NCBI GenBank assembly: GCA_003577005.1
Contig: QEUW01000349.1
Location: 1 to 7,897 of the forward strand
Direction of reading: 5' to 3'
From: Chloroflexota bacterium
GTDB lineage: Bacteria; Chloroflexota; Anaerolineae; Caldilineales; Caldilineaceae
DNA length: 7,897 nt
A program made the position numbers and the translations under genes. This document shows positions 1 to 5,462 of the stretch, piece after piece (position 1 is the stretch's first letter; each line of letters begins with the position of its first letter). The notes below the pieces were generated by a model that was not told the origin of the DNA, searched no databases, and saw only the letters and a list, made by a program, of their open reading frames with translations.

Positions 1-2
1 CC

Positions 3-521
3 CGGATACAGGCTGCAATCCATTCGGGCACAGGCCGGCTCTATCTCACCGGCTCTCAATTGGACGTATGGCAGAGCGACACGGGTGGCTATCGCTGGCA
101 AGAACAGGCGCTGGGCTTGCGCGTGTTCGACCTTGAGAAGCTGGAGATGGTGCAACACATCAAGCTGGCCGTTAGCAGCGCCACTATCACGCCCAACGGC
201 CACTATGTGGTTGTGTCTGCTATGCCGATGCAAGCCAGTCCGCAGGAGCAGGGGGCAGCTGCGGATGGGTACGGTCTCTATCTGTTCCAGGCCGATTCTC
301 TCGATCTGGTGGCTGATGTACCGGTAGACGGCTGGTTTCAGATCGACGAGTTCGTCTTCAACGACTATGTCTATGTGCATATTGGCACAGAACTAGACAG
401 TGGAGAGTGGATCACCGCGCTACAAGCGAGAGCGGCGCCATCGCTTGCGGTCGTGGCTGAACGAACATTAGAGGGTAGTTATGCGGATTTGATCGGGGTG
501 GACAACCGGCAAATCGATTAG
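3..521 (+). CDS. C-terminal part of a beta-propeller-like (WD40/YncE-style) protein, 5' truncated by the window edge
   Basis: The reading frame is open from base 3 to the TAG at 519-521, giving about 172 residues with no start needed inside the window. A TTG at 60 could be read as a start, but in-frame coding continues upstream (…HSGTGRLYLTGSQLDVW…), so the gene very likely begins outside. The residues show repeated short beta-strand patterns typical of propeller blades: 'GRLYLTG', then 'LRVFDLEKLEMVQHIKL', then 'ATITPNGHYVVVSA', then 'YGLYLFQADSLDLVADVPV'. The pattern 'xVFDxxxLexv…itPnGhyvvV' is characteristic of YncE/WD40-like repeats. No catalytic residues are recognisable. The exact function and the localisation cannot be told from this fragment. 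It ends 34 bases before the next gene. Propeller fold is a family-level inference; the product name is not known. Confidence 0.75.
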   Translation, partial: RIQAAIHSGTGRLYLTGSQLDVWQSDTGGYRWQEQALGLRVFDLEKLEMVQHIKLAVSSATITPNGHYVVVSAMPMQASPQEQGAAADGYGLYLFQADSLDLVADVPVDGWFQIDEFVFNDYVYVHIGTELDSGEWITALQARAAPSLAVVAERTLEGSYADLIGVDNRQID

Positions 522-555
522 CCCTATTCTGTATTCACACGGACAGGAGAAGTGT

Positions 556-927
556 ATGCCAACGATCCAATCAACGTCGTATGTGATCGCTGTCAACGAT
601 CTAATGCGTTCTGCCGAGTACTATCGGGGTGTGTTGGGTTTCGAAGTACGAGAAATTGGTGACAGTGGCTGGCGTATTTTTGAGCGGGACAACTGCATCA
701 TCAGGGCTGGACATTGTCCAGACGCAGTTCCGCCACGAGAACTGGGCGACCATGCCTACTTTGCCTACCTGCGCGTGGATGGCATCGATGAATACTTTGC
801 CCAGGTGCGGGCGCGAGGCGGGCGCATTTTGAAAAAGCTGAGAGATGAACCGTGGGGGATGCGCGAGTTTGCGCTGGAAACAATTGACGGCCACCGCATC
901 ATGTTTGGGTCGCCAATAGGGGTATAG
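556..927 (+). CDS. VOC superfamily (glyoxalase/bleomycin-resistance/dioxygenase fold) protein
   Basis: This 123-residue protein is the usual length for a single-module VOC protein. It has the N-terminal beta-alpha signature 'VIAVNDLMRSAEYYRGVLGFEV' (residues 10-31). It also has the C-terminal signature 'EPWGMREFALETIDGHRIMFG' (98-118), the classic last strand of the glyoxalase/bleomycin-resistance fold. Such proteins dimerise and either bind a metal for catalysis or sequester ligands. The first-strand His that often ligates metal appears replaced (Ser-Tyr at 7-8), while His66 and Glu104 or Glu108 remain. A bleomycin-resistance-like binding role is therefore as likely as enzyme activity. The start is supported by AGGAGA at 545-550, five bases before the ATG. 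It is probably cytoplasmic, as no signal peptide is seen. The substrate is unknown. Confidence 0.9.
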   Translation: MPTIQSTSYVIAVNDLMRSAEYYRGVLGFEVREIGDSGWRIFERDNCIIRAGHCPDAVPPRELGDHAYFAYLRVDGIDEYFAQVRARGGRILKKLRDEPWGMREFALETIDGHRIMFGSPIGV

Positions 928-933
928 AGGCAC

Positions 934-1019
934 TTAGAGCCTATCCGAATAACGGTTGCGGGTCCGAGAACTACACCTGCGAAAGGGCTTGGTCGCAGAG
1001 TGATTCGGATAGGCACTTA
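934..1019. mobile_element. 80-bp MITE-like element with TTA duplications, probably IS5-family derived
   Basis: The ends GAGCCTATCCGAAT (937-950) and ATTCGGATAGGCAC (1003-1016) are inverted copies of 14 bp with one mismatch. They are flanked by TTA on both sides (934-936 and 1017-1019), as expected for a 3-bp target duplication. Weaker complementarity continues inward (TTGCGGG near 956-962 against a TGCGACC motif on the opposite strand near 990-997). The element is too short to code. Several IS5-family groups have ends beginning GAG/GG and make 3-bp TNA duplications (IS1031-like), so a non-autonomous member of that family is the best guess. It sits directly after the VOC gene, where it could also fold as a hairpin in RNA. 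Assignment to IS5 comes from memory of end sequences, not a search. Confidence 0.6.
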
Positions 1020-1060
1020 AGGGTATGGCTCTTAACCCCTCTCAAATCCAAAATTCAACC

Positions 1061-1066
1061 AGGAGG
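1061..1066 (+). promoter_or_regulatory. Consensus Shine-Dalgarno site AGGAGG for the small exported protein
   Basis: AGGAGG lies four bases before the ATG at 1071. It fixes the start of the 131-residue protein and rules out an alternative upstream start in another frame. Confidence 0.75.
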
Positions 1067-1070
1067 AACG

Positions 1071-1466
1071 ATGAGAACTCAGCGACTCGGCACTGTGCTT
1101 ACAGTGATCAACTTTGTGCTTTTCTTGTTACTCTTGACCCAGGCCCGCCCCTTGGTAGCACAGAACGTGGCGCCGGTGCTCCGTGGACGTGCGCTCGAAA
1201 TCGTGGATAATCAGGGACGAGTTCGGGCCAGCATTACCGTTGAGCCAGCAGTCACCATGAATTCACGAACGTACCCGGAAACAGTGCTGTTACGTCTGAC
1301 CGACCCCAAGCGCGGACCCGTCGTGAAGCTCACTGCTTCGGAGGAAGGCTCGGCGCTTGGCCTCTCGGATGACGCTGAGGGTGGCGTTCAGATTTTTGCT
1401 AGAAACATGGGCAGCTTCGTGAAAGTAGTCAGTAAAGAGGGGCGAACACGGCTCATCAAGCCGTAG
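1071..1466 (+). CDS. Small exported or membrane-anchored protein of unknown function
   Basis: This 131-residue protein has an N-terminal hydrophobic segment (about residues 8-23, 'TVLTVINFVLFLLLLT') followed by 'ARPLVAQ', which could be a signal-peptidase site. The rest should therefore lie outside the membrane, either released or tethered. The exported part carries three beta-rich stretches: 'VLRGRALEIVDNQGRVRASI', 'VLLRLTDPKRGPVVKLTASEEGSALGLSD' and 'VQIFARNMGSFVKVVSKEGRTRLIKP'. These look like short repeated strands ending in 'G-R/K' turns. I recognise this style from uncharacterised proteins in Chloroflexota and similar bacteria, but know of no assigned function. There are no cysteines, so it is not a lipoprotein or heme protein. 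It lies between a MITE-like element and the msrQ-like gene, with a 180-base gap to the latter, so co-transcription is possible but not shown. Confidence 0.8.
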   Translation: MRTQRLGTVLTVINFVLFLLLLTQARPLVAQNVAPVLRGRALEIVDNQGRVRASITVEPAVTMNSRTYPETVLLRLTDPKRGPVVKLTASEEGSALGLSDDAEGGVQIFARNMGSFVKVVSKEGRTRLIKP

Positions 1467-1646
1467 CGTCCGCACAACTTTGACAGCGATAATGTAATGA
1501 TACGACCGCATCGAGATCGGCCCTGCACCGTTGTCCTGTGAAGCAGAGCGTAGGCCCTAGCCCTTCTGCTGTTCACAAAGTGTCATTGGACCAGCCCGGT
1601 GTTATGGGCGGTGGTCAGTGAATCGAGGTTCATTCCGGATACAACG

Positions 1647-2564
1647 ATGACCAGGCTCTTATTCCAACAGCTTTCAAACCACCGGCTGTGGTTGGGTGTG
1701 AACATGGCTGCGCTCCTTCCCCTGCTCCGATTAGTGGGGATGGTGGTGGAGGCGCCGCGTTCGCATGGCCCAGTCATGTTCGCCTCAGGATTGTCGCAGG
1801 ATATTGTCCTCTTCAGCGGCAAGACCGCGCTGGTTCTGCTGGTGTTATCGCTGGTCTGTACGCCCGCTGCTCGCATCTTTAACTTCAACGGGGTGATCAA
1901 GGTGCGCAAGTCATTGGGGCTGTGGGGTTTCTTCTACGCCTGTTTCCACGCCCTCTTCTTTATGGGCGGCAAGGAGTTCTTCCTGCTGGAAAGCACAGCA
2001 TGGTGGAATGTCTGGCAGATGCTGCCGCCGATCTTTAGCGGGCTCACCAAGACCCCCTATGCGCGTGAGGGCGCCTATGCGCTAGCGCTGCTTTCCCTCC
2101 TGGCGCTCACCTCTAATCGCCTGTCGATACACCTGTTGCGCAAAAACTGGAAACGGCTGCACCGGCTGGTCTATCTGGCCGTGCCGCTAGCCGTCTATCA
2201 CTACTGGCGTCGCGAAGAATTCATGGCGGAAACACCCGATTACTGGCAGCCGGCCATCTTTGGCGCGGTGGTTGGGCTGTTGCTACTCGTGCGCATTCCA
2301 CTCGTGCGCCGCCGGGTAACGGCTGCCCTCTTGAGGTGGCTGCCGGGTAAACGGTTGGAGAAGGGGCAGCGCATTCGCACGCCCAAAATTATGCAGCAGA
2401 TTCCATCCCGGGAGATTGTCGATACATCGGGGCCACATTTTGCCAGACCCAGCCGGTTGAGCGCCAATGGTGAGAATGGCCGCGGGGGCGCAGAGAAAAT
2501 CAGTCCAGATGAGAAGCGGCTTCAAGCAGTGGAACCAACAGCAGAGGTATCTGAACGACGATAG
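1647..2564 (+). CDS. msrQ: MsrQ/YedZ-family heme-b membrane protein (ferric-reductase-like transmembrane domain)
   Basis: In characterised bacteria MsrQ is an inner-membrane heme-b protein that passes electrons from the quinone pool or a flavin reductase to periplasmic MsrP, which repairs oxidised methionines. This 305-residue protein has about six hydrophobic segments: near 14-32, 54-73, 90-107, 142-156, 173-187 and 201-217. The block 'DIVLFSGKTALVLL…TPAARIF…RKSLGLWGFFYACFHALFF' closely matches the E. coli YedZ pattern. Probable heme ligands are His101, His172 ('NWKRLHRLVYL') and His185 ('VYHYW'). The last two are 13 residues apart, as I recall for the E. coli protein. A GTG at 1599 would add 16 residues, but ATG 1647 starts just before the first helix and is preferred; neither has a strong ribosome site. 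Unusual points are a cytoplasmic tail of about 85 charged residues (221-305) and no MsrP gene nearby. The next gene, 8 bases on, encodes a secreted cytochrome c. Confidence 0.88.
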   Translation: MTRLLFQQLSNHRLWLGVNMAALLPLLRLVGMVVEAPRSHGPVMFASGLSQDIVLFSGKTALVLLVLSLVCTPAARIFNFNGVIKVRKSLGLWGFFYACFHALFFMGGKEFFLLESTAWWNVWQMLPPIFSGLTKTPYAREGAYALALLSLLALTSNRLSIHLLRKNWKRLHRLVYLAVPLAVYHYWRREEFMAETPDYWQPAIFGAVVGLLLLVRIPLVRRRVTAALLRWLPGKRLEKGQRIRTPKIMQQIPSREIVDTSGPHFARPSRLSANGENGRGGAEKISPDEKRLQAVEPTAEVSERR

Positions 2565-2568
2565 GAGG
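2563..2568 (+). promoter_or_regulatory. Shine-Dalgarno AGGAGG overlapping the msrQ-like stop codon
   Basis: The TAG stop at 2562-2564 overlaps this consensus ribosome site, which lies four bases before the ATG at 2573. The arrangement is typical of translationally coupled genes in one operon and fixes the start of the cytochrome gene. Confidence 0.75.
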
Positions 2569-2572
2569 AATC

Positions 2573-3346
2573 ATGTACAAACAAACGACCGGCGTTGCCC
2601 TGGTGATTGGATTGTTCAGCCTGCTCTTGGCCCAGCCTGCTGCCGCCGGCGGCTGGACGGTCGTCACGCTCGATGAGTTGCCGGTGGCAATCCGGTCCGG
2701 TGAACCTGTAGAGATCAGCTTCCAGGTGCAACAACATGGTGTTCGCCCGCTTACACTCGGCGCAGGTGAGGTCATTCTGACCGCACAGCAGCAGGGCAGC
2801 GACCAGACCATCCAGATCATGGCGCAACCGACAGGCCGGCCGGGTCATTACAGTGCCGAGTTCGTCCTGCCTGCAAGTGGCGTCTGGAAGTGGGAAATCA
2901 AGCCGGGTTTTTTTCCGCCGGCACCTATGCCGGACTTGACAGTTGAGCCAGCGAAGACGCAGCTCGCGCCGCGCATGCCTGCATCTGGCGAGTGGGGTTG
3001 GTGGCGGCAGATGGCGTTTCAGATCATGAGCCAATTGCGCCTACCGGCAGATTCTTCTTCGGCGACTACAACCGGCGCCGACCTCGCCACCGACCCGGTG
3101 AGCTACGGCAAGGCCCTCTTCGTTGCCAAGGGATGCGCCACCTGCCATCTCCACACCTCAGCATTGGTCCCGCTTTCGACGGGGGTTGGCCCTGAGCTGA
3201 GCAATTACCAGGTCATTCCCGAATATGTCACAGCTTGGCTACGCGACCCAAAGGCGATCAAGCCCCAAACTCAGATGCCTACCCTCGCGTTGCAAGAGCC
3301 TGAAATCGAGGCGCTGGTCGCCTTCTTGAGCGCCGGGCAGCGCTAA
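2573..3346 (+). CDS. Secreted FixH/YtkA-like domain fused to a class I cytochrome c
   Basis: The 257-residue protein begins with a signal peptide (hydrophobic 7-20, likely cut after 'QPAAA', residue 25). Residues about 26-125 form an immunoglobulin-like module of the FixH/YtkA type: 'GGWTVVTLDELPVAIRSGEPVEISFQVQQHGVRPL…GHYSAEFVLPASGVWKWEI'. A linker rich in Pro, Ser and Thr follows (126-172). A mono-heme cytochrome c domain occupies about 173-257, with the heme-attachment motif CATCH (Cys188, Cys191, His192) and the probable sixth ligand Met235 in 'QTQMPTL'. The final 'EIEALVAFLSAGQR' is the usual C-terminal helix. It should act as a periplasmic or cell-surface electron carrier. Its position right behind the msrQ-like gene suggests the two exchange electrons, which is inference. 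The FixH-like module is sometimes linked to copper or cytochrome-oxidase assembly in other proteins, but no metal-binding motif is obvious here. Confidence 0.9.
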   Translation: MYKQTTGVALVIGLFSLLLAQPAAAGGWTVVTLDELPVAIRSGEPVEISFQVQQHGVRPLTLGAGEVILTAQQQGSDQTIQIMAQPTGRPGHYSAEFVLPASGVWKWEIKPGFFPPAPMPDLTVEPAKTQLAPRMPASGEWGWWRQMAFQIMSQLRLPADSSSATTTGADLATDPVSYGKALFVAKGCATCHLHTSALVPLSTGVGPELSNYQVIPEYVTAWLRDPKAIKPQTQMPTLALQEPEIEALVAFLSAGQR

Positions 3347-3364
3347 CTCCAGGTCAAGAAAGTT

Positions 3365-3400
3365 CTGAAGCGTTCGCACGTTCTCGTGCGAACGCTTCAG
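3365..3400 (+). terminator. Strong hairpin after the msrQ-cytochrome operon
   Basis: A perfect 16-bp stem (3365-3380 with 3385-3400) closes on a TTCT loop, 18 bases after the cytochrome stop codon. CCAGG and CCTGG segments further out could extend it. No run of T follows, so it is not a textbook intrinsic terminator. It may stop transcription, protect the 3' end of the message, or both. Confidence 0.6.
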
Positions 3401-3666
3401 CCATCCTGGTCACTTTGGTATTGCTCTTGATCCCCGCCTGCTCCGATCCTTGAGCAGACCCTTCCACCATCATCCGACTGGTGTCCGCAGCGCGTCCCAA
3501 ACCGTTGATCGTAGCAAGCCAAACCCGCCTGTTGAACTTTTGGCAGGTGGCGGAGCCAACGACGACTGCTATGCTACGTCACGCCAGTACAGTTGTATTG
3601 GCCATGACTGGCAGAGCGACCGCATAGCCATGCGGTCGCCACAAAGGGAAGCGAGGGGAACGATCC
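3401..3666. other. Non-coding gap before the ydhR-like gene
   Basis: Together with the terminator region this makes a gap of 320 bases. No reading frame here has protein-like composition; the frame open from 3450 is a shadow that runs out of phase into the next gene. A weak 6-bp stem (CTGCTC 3438-3443 with GAGCAG 3452-3457) and a stronger one at 3616-3639 are present. I could not find a convincing -35/-10 pair, although a promoter for the next gene is expected here. Confidence 0.5.
3616..3639 (+). promoter_or_regulatory. 10-bp hairpin in the leader of the ydhR-like gene
   Basis: GCGACCGCAT (3616-3625) pairs perfectly with ATGCGGTCGC (3630-3639) around an AGCC loop. It ends 27 bases before the ATG at 3667, just ahead of the GAGGGG ribosome site at 3653-3658. 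It may be an operator palindrome or a leader structure; the sequence alone does not decide. Confidence 0.4.
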
Positions 3667-3975
3667 ATGTCCAAGACCATTTTGCAAGTAAATTTTCAGT
3701 ACAGCTTTCCGCTGGCCGAGTTGCATGCCCTGATCAACGGCGCTGCCGAGCCCATTGCCCAGACCGATGGTTTGCTCTGGAAGGTCTGGCTATTGAACGA
3801 AGAACAGCGGACAAGCGGTGGTATCTACTTGTTTGCTAACGAACGCGCCGCACAAGCCTATGCCGATGGGCCTATTTTGAGCAAGCTCCAACAGCATCCG
3901 GCGATCTCCGGCTTTAGCGCCAGGTTGTTCGGCATTGTGGAAGAGGCCTCCAAAGTAACTCGCGCGCCGCTGTGA
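3667..3975 (+). CDS. ydhR: YdhR-family putative monooxygenase (dimeric alpha-beta barrel fold)
   Basis: The 102-residue protein matches the E. coli YdhR pattern along its length: 'LLQLHFAF'-like 'ILQVNFQYSFP' (5-15), then 'EPIAQTDGLLWKVWLLNEEQRTSGGIYLFANERAAQAYADG' (28-68), then 'SARLFGIVEEASKVTRAPL' (84-102). The Gly-Leu-Leu-Trp-Lys-Val-Trp and Gly-Gly-Ile-Tyr-Leu-Phe blocks are the diagnostic parts. The family has the ferredoxin-like fold of small cofactor-free monooxygenases; its true substrate is not established. It is cytoplasmic, with no signal peptide. GAGGGG at 3653-3658, eight bases before the ATG, supports the start. It appears to be transcribed alone, with a palindrome on each side. 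Its TGA stop lies inside the outer arm of the downstream palindrome. Confidence 0.9.
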   Translation: MSKTILQVNFQYSFPLAELHALINGAAEPIAQTDGLLWKVWLLNEEQRTSGGIYLFANERAAQAYADGPILSKLQQHPAISGFSARLFGIVEEASKVTRAPL

Positions 3976-4080
3976 CCGGGTAGTTCGGCGATTCTGCACT
4001 AGGCAGCTCTATTGTCTGGTTGGCACTGTTTGCATCAACCAGACAATAGAGCTGCCCAGGACAACTGCGCTACCCGATCA
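3973..4080. repeat. 108-bp nested palindrome with a 21-bp perfect stem
   Basis: The inner stem is a perfect 21-bp inverted repeat (4002-4022 with 4036-4056; it begins GGCAGCTCTATTG) around a 13-base loop in which GCA and TGC can pair. Outer arms TGACCGGGTAG (3973-3983) and CTACCCGATCA (4070-4080) pair over 11 positions with one mismatch. The segments between are unpaired and unequal (18 and 13 bases). The left arm starts at the TGA stop of the ydhR-like gene. It could be a bidirectional terminator or a small palindromic mobile or repeat element. No T-run and no clear target duplication are seen. Confidence 0.65.
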
Positions 4081-4090
4081 AGTGATCCTG

Positions 4091-4099
4091 TGGTATCAT
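4091..4099 (+). promoter_or_regulatory. Candidate extended -10 promoter for the lipoprotein hydrolase
   Basis: TGGTATCAT fits an extended -10 element (TG, one base, then a TATAAT-like hexamer). It would give a start near 4106 and a leader of about 27 bases. No good -35 is present; its place falls inside the outer palindrome arm. This is a motif match only. Confidence 0.35.
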
Positions 4100-4132
4100 A
4101 GACCGGCGTGCAGATTGGCCGGACAAATAACG

Positions 4133-5170
4133 ATGAAACCCAGAAAGGTGCCCCGATTTTCCCACCTGCTAGCCTTGCTCTTGAGCGGGCTGATCAGCGG
4201 CTGCATCCTGATCGTACCACTGGCGCCGGCCCGCAGCGCACCGGCGCCAAAGCCGGTGATGCAGCCGGCCCTGGCGCCGCCCACGCCGGATCGCTACGCC
4301 GGGCTGACCATCGATGATTTGAGTACACGCAGCTACGGCGAAGGCGAGTTGCGGGTCGAACAGGTCCTGGCGACGGGCGCAGCCTTTACACGTACGCTTA
4401 TCAGTTATGAGAGCGATGGGATCAAGATTTACGGCTTTATGAACGTGCCGCTCGGCGATGGCCCGTTCCCGGTCGTCATTATCAACCACGGCTATGTGGA
4501 CCCGGCTATCTACCGCACGCTCACGTACACCACCCGCTATGCCGATGCGCTGGCCAACGCCGGTTTTATCGCCATCCACCCCAACTTCCGCGGCTATCCA
4601 CCTTCGCAGGAGGGGCCAAACGAGTTTCGCACCGGTTTTGCTATCGACGTGCTCAACCTGGTGGCTCTGGTGCGCAAACTGGGTGGGCAGCCCGGGCCGC
4701 TCGAAAAGGCCAACCCGGCGGCGATCGGTCTGTGGGGGCACAGCATGGGCGGTGGTGTCACGCTGCGCGCCCTCACGGTGGATGCGGAGATCAGGGCCGC
4801 CGTGCTCTACGGCGCCATGAGCGGTGACGAACAACGCAACCACGACCGCATCCTCGTGTTTACCAACGGCCTGCGCGGCCAGTGGACAGAAGGTGAGGCG
4901 CCTTCCGCAGCCGACCTCCAGCGCATCTCGCCTAGCTACCACCTCGACCGGATCGCTGCGGCGGTCAGCATCCACCATGGCGAGTTCGACCAACAAGTGC
5001 CGCTGTCCTGGTCGGTGGAGCTGTGCGACCAGCTTCAAGCGCTGGGCAAAACAGTCGAATGCTATGTCTACGCGGGCGCGCCACACACCTTCGGCGGCGA
5101 GACGGATGCACTCTTTATCCGGCGCACCATCGACTTCTTCCAGCGAGAACTTCAACCTGACGCGCAGTAA
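4133..5170 (+). CDS. Lipoprotein alpha/beta hydrolase (prolyl-oligopeptidase/dienelactone-hydrolase type)
   Basis: This 345-residue hydrolase has a full catalytic set: nucleophile Ser204 in 'GHSMGG', acid Asp286 in 'HGEFDQQVP', and His318 in 'GAPHTF'. The 'INHGY' turn (His119) probably helps form the oxyanion hole. The layout matches serine hydrolases of the S9/DLH group, which cleave esters or peptides; the substrate is unknown. The N-terminus 'MKPRKVPRFSHLLALLLSGLISGC' is a lipoprotein signal with Cys24 as the lipidation site, so the enzyme should be anchored on the outer face of the membrane. A Pro/Ala-rich linker (29-50) follows. A GTG at 4082 would extend it by 17 residues, but that would place the signal peptide internally and overlap the candidate promoter, so ATG 4133 is preferred. 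Its ribosome site is weak (GGA at 4121-4123). It is flanked by inverted repeats and appears monocistronic. Confidence 0.9.
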   Translation: MKPRKVPRFSHLLALLLSGLISGCILIVPLAPARSAPAPKPVMQPALAPPTPDRYAGLTIDDLSTRSYGEGELRVEQVLATGAAFTRTLISYESDGIKIYGFMNVPLGDGPFPVVIINHGYVDPAIYRTLTYTTRYADALANAGFIAIHPNFRGYPPSQEGPNEFRTGFAIDVLNLVALVRKLGGQPGPLEKANPAAIGLWGHSMGGGVTLRALTVDAEIRAAVLYGAMSGDEQRNHDRILVFTNGLRGQWTEGEAPSAADLQRISPSYHLDRIAAAVSIHHGEFDQQVPLSWSVELCDQLQALGKTVECYVYAGAPHTFGGETDALFIRRTIDFFQRELQPDAQ

Positions 5171-5194
5171 AGGTCTCGCAAGAAAATCGCATCC

Positions 5195-5263
5195 GCATTC
5201 CGGGAAAGGGTCAGAGAGATGCTCTGGTCATTCTCCACTGGTTCTAACCCTTTTGCGGAATGC
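5195..5263 (+). terminator. Imperfect hairpin downstream of the hydrolase gene
   Basis: Arms 5195-5211 (GCATTCCGGGAAAGGGT) and 5247-5263 (ACCCTTTTGCGGAATGC) pair at 15 of 17 positions. The loop of 35 bases holds a smaller stem (CAGAG with CTCTG). It begins 24 bases after the stop codon. No T-run follows, so it may be a terminator of unusual form or a small palindromic repeat or MITE remnant. Confidence 0.45.
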
Positions 5264-5321
5264 TTGTGCCGTCGCTTCTTCACCCCAAAATCCTATGCAC
5301 TCAACCCTTTAACCTCGGAAG

Positions 5322-5349
5322 TTGCATAAGTTAAAGAAGCGTGTAGAAT
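5322..5349 (+). promoter_or_regulatory. Candidate housekeeping-type promoter for the sensor kinase
   Basis: TTGCAT (5322-5327) and TAGAAT (5344-5349) are separated by 16 bases, close to the TTGACA/TATAAT consensus. The implied start, near 5356, leaves a leader of about 105 bases to the preferred ATG. A TATGCA/TGCATA pair (5294-5299 and 5323-5328) and a GCTTCTT/AAGAAGC pair (5274-5280 and 5334-5340) overlap it and could be operator half-sites. Confidence 0.45.
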
Positions 5350-5451
5350 GTGTTGCACCGGCAAGACACCGTATTCTGTGACGTATACCGGCCTCTACGC
5401 AAACCGTATCTCGTGTCGTCATGTCAACGGCGAAGGCCCCCATTGAGAGTT

Positions 5452-5455
5452 GGAG
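5452..5455 (+). promoter_or_regulatory. Ribosome site that favours the internal ATG of the kinase gene
   Basis: GGAG lies seven bases before the ATG at 5463. The earlier in-frame ATG at 5421 has no purine-rich site in front of it, so 5463 is the better-supported start; 5421 would add 14 residues. Confidence 0.45.
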
Positions 5456-5462
5456 TGGCGCC

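Noticed and set aside
1480..1506. TTGACA followed by TACGAC as a promoter for the msrQ-like gene
   Set aside because: The -35 is perfect, but the spacing to TACGAC is only 15 bases and that hexamer is a poor -10, so I do not call it.
1599..1646. GTG start giving 16 extra residues on the MsrQ-like protein
   Set aside because: No ribosome site precedes it, and the added residues are not membrane-like; ATG 1647 begins just before the first helix as in family members.
3450..3839. Open frame ahead of and overlapping the ydhR-like gene
   Set aside because: Its composition is not protein-like, and it overlaps the well-supported YdhR family gene out of phase.
4169..5155. Long open frame of 328 codons on the minus strand
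   Set aside because: It is the antisense of the lipoprotein hydrolase, whose plus-strand frame has a complete catalytic triad and a lipoprotein signal. The minus frame has no recognisable domain and is a by-product of GC-rich codon use.
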